A stretch of DNA of 64,000 bases, from assembly GCF_000182925.2 (NCBI RefSeq), contig NC_026506.1:1054001-1118000 (forward strand), in the 5' to 3' direction. The notes below the pieces were generated by a model. The model did no database searches. It was not told the origin of the DNA and saw only the letters and a program-made list of their open reading frames with translations. Below are positions 58,144 through 64,000 of this stretch, in pieces. A program made the position numbers and the translations under genes. The first letter of the stretch is position 1. Each line of letters starts with the position of its first letter. The stretch is from Neurospora crassa OR74A (taxonomy: Eukaryota; Ascomycota; Sordariomycetes; Sordariales; Sordariaceae).

Positions 58144-59507
58144 ATGGATCTCCATCCAACCCTCCGGGGCATTCTCGCGATAACACTGGCCGGCTTCGCC
58201 CTGGTCGCCCACGCCCTACCACAACCACAGCCTCAGGCCCAAGAAACCGTCGCCCCTTCGCCCAAAGTCTGGGTACACGTCGATGCCACAACCAAGGGCG
58301 TAACCATCACGCCCACCGTGACGACCTACCGCGACGGCGACAAAAACACCCAAAGCGCGCCCCCGCCGTATCTCACCGTATCTAAAGCATACAGCAGCTT
58401 CAAAGACGACGGGGTTCTGGCGACCTTCACCAGCCTCAACCCTGCTCCAACTGCCTTGGGAATCTCGGGAGCGACCGACCCCCGCGGCGAGTTCCTGGCT
58501 TGTCTACCGCAGCAATCGCTCGATGAGCCGTTCTGCGCTCCAAAGCGGGATGCGATCCTGAGGCCTGGACAGGGGTACTACAGTGAGTCTTTCCCTCCCT
58601 TTGACCCATTGCATACTTATTTCGCATCCTCCAGGTCCACCAACCATGCTGATACCTCCCCTCTGTAGTAACATGGAACACCCTCTACTTTGCCCTCCCC
58701 AACCAGCGTGTGCAAATCCTTCTTCAAACCGCCAACGTCCCTGACTCCCTCTCCCAAGACTCCTCCTCCTCCTCTTCTTCCCCGAAGCCCGTAACCCCAA
58801 CCCTCCCCCATTTCTCCATCCTCCCCGCCGACCAAGGTTTCGCCTTGCTCCCCCTTCCCAGATCATTCCTGGGATCCTCCTCTTCGCACCAGATAATCAG
58901 ACTCAACATCACCATGGCTGTCTGGGCCAGCGGTAACTACGACGAAGACGCGCCGACCGAAACAAAGCAAGGTCCTTTGGTCTACGTCACCAACGGTTAC
59001 CAGTCCGATGATGTTGACGACGACGACGACAACGATGACGGTTTGGTCGGTGACCCTGGTGACCTATCCAAGGGCAAGAAAATCGCCATATCCGTCCCCG
59101 TAGCCATTGTGTCTCTGCTGGTGCTCGGTGGATTGTTCGCTTTTGCGGTGTGGGGATATAGGAAGAAAGGGGCAGTGCCGTGGGTTGGTGGACTCTTCGG
59201 TAAGAGAAGGGGAGGACCGGGAGGTAGGGGTGGTGGAAGCGGGTATGGAGTGAGGAAGAGTTATTCGGAGAGGGTTGGCGGGAAGAGAGGCGCTGGCGCG
59301 GGAGTGTCGGGGTTTGAAGAGGGGATGATCGCGACGAGGGGCGCGGGGGATAACAAGGGCGGTGGTGGTGGTGGTGGTGGTGGTGGTGGTGTCGAGTTGA
59401 CGGATCGGGACAGTTGGTCGCCGACGAGCCCGACTAGTGCGCGGTTGGGCGGGGTGAATGTGTTCCGCGCGGAGGTGGAGAGGCAGGAAAGGGCAAGGCA
59501 GGGCTGA
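58144..59507 (+). CDS. Secretory single-pass membrane protein, PSG1/DUF7137-like
   Basis: Type I membrane protein of 425 residues. Exons are 58144-58582 and 58669-59507; the 86-bp intron has a GTGAGT donor. The signal peptide (about 1-24, LRGILAITLAGFALVAHA) is followed by a Pro/Gln stretch. The luminal part contains VTITPTVTTYRDG, a segment with two cysteines (ACLPQQSLDEPFCAPK), and LRPGQGYYITWNTLYF. This order recalls the fungal DUF7137 proteins related to yeast PSG1, which helps stabilise the plasma-membrane ATPase in the Golgi; that assignment is from memory and tentative. An Asp-rich run precedes the transmembrane helix (IAISVPVAIVSLLVLGGLF, about 284-308). The cytoplasmic tail is basic and Gly-rich, with a poly-Gly run encoded by GGT repeats. 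An upstream in-frame ATG at 58102 would add 14 residues; 58144 is preferred for its context (AAAATGG) and signal-peptide shape. Confidence 0.75.
59361..59390 (+). repeat. (GGT)10 coding microsatellite
   Basis: Ten perfect GGT triplets encode part of the poly-Gly run in the cytoplasmic tail of the PSG1-like protein. Length variation between strains would change the protein without a frameshift. Confidence 0.95.
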
Positions 59508-61618
59508 GGCATGGTCATGGCCATGGTCGCGATGCGGTTGTGGAGGAGGGACGGGAAAACGATGGAATGATGCCGATGATTGTTATGTCATTTTCTCTGG
59601 TTGGTTATGTATGGTTGTTCATAGAGCATTGTCGGCGTAGATTTCGGTAGATTGCAACTGAGGTGTTGTCTTGTCATTGTGCGGGGTGTCTTCGCATTCG
59701 TTTTTTGTCGAAGTGGCATGTTTGCTGCGTAGGTTGAAGAGGAGGGAAGAGAAGCGATCAAGGATGACGCTGCTGGCGACATGCTTTCTGGTGGGGAAGT
59801 GGACCAGAGTTGGCGATGCCTGCGTTACCCGTTTGGGGGGAGGGTTCAGATTTCACAGGCAGTTGAGCGTCTGATATTTCTTTAGCAAACTTGTGCCTGT
59901 TGTTCTGGCATCTTCGTTAGCGCGATAAGATCTTCCATCCAGATAGTGCAAGGCAACGAACCTGAAGGGACAGGGCGGGAACTCCAAAAATTTGTTAATA
60001 TTGATTCTGACGAGGTGAGGAAAATGCTTTAATAAACTAGAGGCCTTGGGATTCCTTACATGCAAGTAGACTCATAGTTTTCCGTGTCCAACTGGACTTT
60101 CACTCCGCCATAGGCTCCCTTTCCGCGATCTGGGAATGCCCTCCTTTCTAAGCATCGACAACAAGCGGATGACCAGCCAGCAGGCAGTGCAAAAACTGTT
60201 TTATCAACAGGTAATCTCTTCTTCTTCCCCATGGCACGACCTCGCAGGCCGAGCACACATTGAAAAAGAGAAAAAAAAAAACAGTTGCAATAGGAACTTG
60301 CATTGCACTTGGATCGAGAACCAAAAATTGCGACCAGACGGCCCCCGAAGGGACAATCAACGGCGGCTAGCACCACGATGTGCAATGCAGGCTCTCCACC
60401 GTACTACGCGGATTTCTTGATCACCGCGCAGTCAGTCAATCATGAAAAGGATGAAGAAAAGAAAAGAGGAGGAGGAGGAAGATTTGGGAGGGCGGAGCAG
60501 GTGTTACTATTAAATAGAGAAGAATTTGGAGAGATTGCACGAGTGCAAATTCCATGAAATTCCGTACAGCTGCTGACGGTCTGTCTGTCTCGCTGTCCGT
60601 ACGTAATAATGGCTTCCTTGAATTACTACTCAGTAGTCTTGAACTCACTCCTTCTTTTGTTGGTCATCGCCTTGTTGCCGTGGTCTCTTTCCTTTGCATC
60701 TACAGGTGCGCGCCTGCTATATATCCCGATCGCTACCTTCCCAAGACGGGACACATGGTGTTTGATATGTACCCTGGGTTAGTATAGTCGGTCGAACAGA
60801 GAGCTTAGCATTATTAGACTCATCGCGAAGCAGGGCAGGAATGAAGATGATGATGATCTTTTTCGTAACCTTTTCTTCTCTACTCCGAAGATGTCGTTCA
60901 AATGTCACACACTCACAATCTGCCATCACGAATCGCCAAGAAGCATCAAAGAACAGCATCAGTCTTGTTTGACTACCCTCTTCCGAGGAAGTCAATCGCG
61001 TCTGTCGCGTATTATTAGTTTGTATGTGTATGTTGTGCTATGTATATGACATATCCTCACGCCTTTTCCAACCGGGTATAAGTGTGGTGTGGTGTGGTAT
61101 ACATGTACTACAACTCTCAGAAAGCTTATCTTCATCATCAGCAATGATCAGCAACCACCATTAAAAGAGCATGTACAGAAGCCGGTTAGTGGTAATAACA
61201 ACAACAGCCTCGTAGAATGCCAGGGACTTGTCGTGGGATCCTGCCTCTTCTCCTTTCCCAGGCCGCAAAATACGAATCGAAAAACATCGAGTACGGTTTG
61301 CTAGTGCGTTGCTGATCCATTGCCCAATCATGATAACAAGTCATTGGTTTTCCCGCCCAAAAACCTTTATGTTGCCTTCCCTTGTCCCGGCCCTACCCTG
61401 CCCTCCCCCTTTGTTCTTGTGGTATCTCTGACTCTCCGTTCCTTCCTCGTACATAAACAAAAAAGAAATGCAAAGCTATGCCTCCCTCCGTACTACCTTC
61501 GTACCGCTCTTCTTGTCATGTTCAACTTGTTCAAGGTGTTGTTGTTGTTGTTTGTTATTGTATCCACGGGTTCCCATCCATCTTAATTTGATTTTGTGCT
61601 ATTTGTGCATCGTGTCGG
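59508..61618. other. Intergenic region between convergent genes
   Basis: 3' flanks of the PSG1-like gene (plus) and the Ser-rich protein gene (minus). No other gene recognised. Short repeats include tgtggtgtgg near 61085 and ttgttgttg near 61540. Confidence 0.5.
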
Positions 61619-64000
61619 TTAATGCCCAACAGCGCTCAGCCTGAGGTTCTTCTTCAGCATCGAAAGAGGCACCGGGAAGTCACCAGGCGAGATGGGCGAG
61701 TCAGGGCGGGGGATGCCATCCTCCATGTCGTCCTCCTCAGGGGCCTCGACAATTCGGTTACGGCGCTCCGCCTCGCGGCAAAGATGACCAAAAGTCTGGG
61801 GGCTGACCTGATCCGAGTCCCTCCTGTCTCGCGACGAAGCCTTGGAGCGTGAGGACGGAGTCCTCTGAGCCCTGTGGGATCCGGAAGTCGAGTGCGCACC
61901 GAGACTGGATCGGCTATTCCGCCTGTCATCGCCTTCATAAGGCCCACCGAAAGCACCCCTCGTCAAAATCTCGTCGCCGGCGTCGTCATAGTGCATAAAC
62001 CGATCCATATCTAGGCTGGGCTCCGAATCGTCGCCCCTCGACTGCCTAAGCTGTCTGTCCATCATGACAAAAATCTGTCCCGAAGACTCCGACATTCTAT
62101 CCGACTTCTTGTCGACGGATCCAGTGCTGATGCGGATCTGCGGTCGCTGATGCCCATGTGGTCGCGCGCTCAACGAGTGGGCCTCCATCAGGCGCATCGT
62201 GCTGGCCGACGACTGCCTCGAAACCCTGCTGGTGGGGCTTTCGCTTAGCACAGAGTGGCGCCCATCTCTCGCGTCATCGCCGTCCATGTCGTCCCGGTTG
62301 TCTCCATACTCGGCAAGGATATCCTCGCGCATGCGGGCGCGCTTCTGTCGCAGCGCTGCTAGCAACATCTCCTCCTGTCGAGTGACGGCCATGAATCGCC
62401 CGCTGGCGTTGTCCTGGATGCTGCTGGTGTTGCTTCCACGCCGTCCTGGACCCATCCCTTCGCTTCCTAGGCTCCTACCGCTGTATACGGATCTGTTGTC
62501 TGGCGCATACGCCCCAAACGTCTCGCTGCTGCGATTTTGAAGATAAAAGTCAACGCTGGTTGGCGACATGGGGGGCGTGGCATTGGTTTCCTTCTTCAAC
62601 TGCGCAGATGCACCATGCATCGCGGTCTGGGAGGTGGATGTGCTGCCGATGGAGAGACGGGAAGTCTGGTACAGCAACGATGCTGCCTGCTGCTTCGATG
62701 AGCTTGTTTTGTGGGAGCTGCCTCGCGAAGAGCTCTTCCTCGAAACATCAGTTGCCGCAGCACCTTCGGGAATAGGTAGAAATTGCGATTGCGTGCCGTA
62801 CTGGGATCGCTTTGCTGACTTGGTCCGACTATAATCTGCTGTCAATGAGGCAGGTAGCGAGCTTGCGGAACGAGTGCTGGCTGGGCTCATTGGTCCCTGC
62901 TCGCCCAACCCCATTGGCACGGCCAGCGAGTTCTGTGTAGACGGCTCATAGCTATCCTCCTCTGAATCCGATGAAAGAGACAAGACGCTGTTCATCTGGA
63001 GGTCAAGCTCGGTCATGCTGCGATCTGTCCGCTTCGAGGCCTTGGAGGTCCTGGTGTGACGACTCGAGATGCTTGCACTGTCCGCGTGAGGCGATGCTGA
63101 GCTGGAAGGGGTAAAAGCGTTGGACGGCGGGCCCTCGGGCTGCTTGGGTGTTTGAACGGGTCGACCGCTCGGTGCTGGCGGGAACAGAGACAGGGAAACC
63201 CTTCTTGCAGCAGGATTCAGAGGCGGCGCTGGAAATGAAGAGACTTCTTCGTCAGGTGCCGGGCCCTCATCCACACCTGGCTTCTCGTACATCTCCTGCC
63301 CGGCCGAGTTGGCATAGGATTCCTGTTGGTAGCGTTCGTAATCTGTCCTTTCCGTCCGGCGCTTCGTCGGCTGCTGGCTCATGTCGGGCGTTGTCGGCAT
63401 AGCTGGAGAGTTGGTAATCATATCTGCCCCGAGAACATGGGCGCTGTAGTCAACCAAATCAGGCTTCAGGTGTTTGGAAGTCTTGGATTTCAGTATGCGG
63501 GAGGAGATATCAAGCATGGATGACTTCTTTTTCCTGATCTTCGCTTCGGGTATCGTCTCTGGAATGCCGTTGTCGTAATCAAGTAGTTGATGGGCCTTGG
63601 ATGGTAGTTGTTTGGCCATGGCCGAGTTTTGTGTTTGTTGCTGTTGTAGCTGGTGCTGCTTGTCGTAATACGATGCGATTGTCGAGCTAGACTGTCGTCG
63701 TTGTTGATGAGAAGTGTTGGCAACCTCGTAGTTCATGGCTTCGGGCCTTTCGTGATGTTGCCAGCCCGAATTCCTTGGGGCCGGTTCTGGCTCGTTATCC
63801 CACCGTCTTCCGTGGGCAACGGACGCTTCCGCATCATTGTGATGAGCCCTTCGCCGACCAGCATCTCTCTCGTTATGATGAGCTGCGCCCGAAACAGGGG
63901 CGTTGCTGATGGCCGGACTAGCTCGTATTTCCCATGGAGAATCGATGTTGATCTCCCCCGTGCCAAGGATCTTTTGTGCCTTGGTTAACGGGCCAGAAGG
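61619..64000 (-). CDS. Large Ser-rich disordered protein, N-terminus outside window
   Basis: The frame stays open from the stop codon at 61619 to the last base of the window, 793 codons without a stop or evident intron. The first in-frame ATG in view (63736) is probably internal, because the sequence upstream keeps coding character (ILGTGEINIDSPWEI, AHHNERDAGRRRAHHNDA). Most of the chain is Ser/Arg/Pro-rich and predicted disordered, with many SP and RxxS kinase-type sites and Gln-rich runs. One region stands out: FMAVTRQEEMLLAALRQKRA with RMRE following (coded near 62,325-62,390), a charged helical segment probably forming a coiled coil. The acidic C-terminal part reads EEDDMEDGIPRPDSP and ends in NLRLSAVGH. 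I do not recognise a named family; a cytoskeletal or signalling scaffold is only a guess. Confidence 0.85.
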   Translation of the reverse strand, partial: PSGPLTKAQKILGTGEINIDSPWEIRASPAISNAPVSGAAHHNERDAGRRRAHHNDAEASVAHGRRWDNEPEPAPRNSGWQHHERPEAMNYEVANTSHQQRRQSSSTIASYYDKQHQLQQQQTQNSAMAKQLPSKAHQLLDYDNGIPETIPEAKIRKKKSSMLDISSRILKSKTSKHLKPDLVDYSAHVLGADMITNSPAMPTTPDMSQQPTKRRTERTDYERYQQESYANSAGQEMYEKPGVDEGPAPDEEVSSFPAPPLNPAARRVSLSLFPPAPSGRPVQTPKQPEGPPSNAFTPSSSASPHADSASISSRHTRTSKASKRTDRSMTELDLQMNSVLSLSSDSEEDSYEPSTQNSLAVPMGLGEQGPMSPASTRSASSLPASLTADYSRTKSAKRSQYGTQSQFLPIPEGAAATDVSRKSSSRGSSHKTSSSKQQAASLLYQTSRLSIGSTSTSQTAMHGASAQLKKETNATPPMSPTSVDFYLQNRSSETFGAYAPDNRSVYSGRSLGSEGMGPGRRGSNTSSIQDNASGRFMAVTRQEEMLLAALRQKRARMREDILAEYGDNRDDMDGDDARDGRHSVLSESPTSRVSRQSSASTMRLMEAHSLSARPHGHQRPQIRISTGSVDKKSDRMSESSGQIFVMMDRQLRQSRGDDSEPSLDMDRFMHYDDAGDEILTRGAFGGPYEGDDRRNSRSSLGAHSTSGSHRAQRTPSSRSKASSRDRRDSDQVSPQTFGHLCREAERRNRIVEAPEEDDMEDGIPRPDSPISPGDFPVPLSMLKKNLRLSAVGH

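Overview
The window is nuclear DNA of a filamentous ascomycete, most likely Neurospora or a close Sordariales relative. The genes carry short introns (about 50-100 bp) with GTRNGT-type donors and CTRAY-type branch points, and start codons in CAAAATG-like contexts. The cell-cycle kinase is of the Neurospora cdc-2 type, and an 18 kb AT-rich island shows the signature of repeat-induced point mutation (RIP). I could not run a species-level search.

Layout. 1-2.9 kb: no gene seen. 2.9-6.2 kb (minus): a two-finger C2H2 transcription factor with a fungal_trans domain. 6.2-12.9 kb: a long gene-free stretch. 12.9-15.6 kb (plus): a secreted GH55 exo-beta-1,3-glucanase with seven exons. 15.9-33.9 kb: the RIP island. 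It holds a Tc1/mariner transposase relic, a 100-N assembly gap, a Ty3/gypsy relic with protease, reverse transcriptase, RNase H and integrase still legible, a long unrecognised ORF relic, and a T-rich relic of opposite strand bias.

35.7-36.8 kb (minus): cdc-2. 38.2-39.4 kb (plus, divergent from cdc-2): an AlkB/ALKBH1-like dioxygenase. 40.6-41.4 kb: an unrecognised Gln/Asn-rich protein. 42.7-43.8 kb: a proline/acidic repeat protein with eleven PRPQTP motifs and a C-terminal Cys-Cys. 44.6 kb (minus): an intron-containing tRNA-Tyr. 47.1-49.4 kb: a seven-helix membrane protein with coiled coil and Pro-rich tail. 50.2-51.2 kb: a D-2-hydroxyacid dehydrogenase with two possible starts. 52.7-53.7 kb: an arylamine N-acetyltransferase. 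54.8-56.4 kb (minus): a secreted, probably GPI-anchored sorbosone/pyranose-dehydrogenase-like protein. 58.1-59.5 kb: a single-pass membrane protein resembling the PSG1/DUF7137 group. 61.6-64.0 kb (minus): a Ser-rich disordered protein whose ORF runs off the window.

The genes form no cluster or operon; they are independently transcribed housekeeping and secretory genes. I found no convincing undescribed system. The best leads are the repeat protein, the seven-helix protein, the unrecognised relic at 29-31 kb, and the switch of RIP strand bias near 31.4 kb. All exon borders come from splice motifs and frame continuity, checked so that each summed CDS is a multiple of three.
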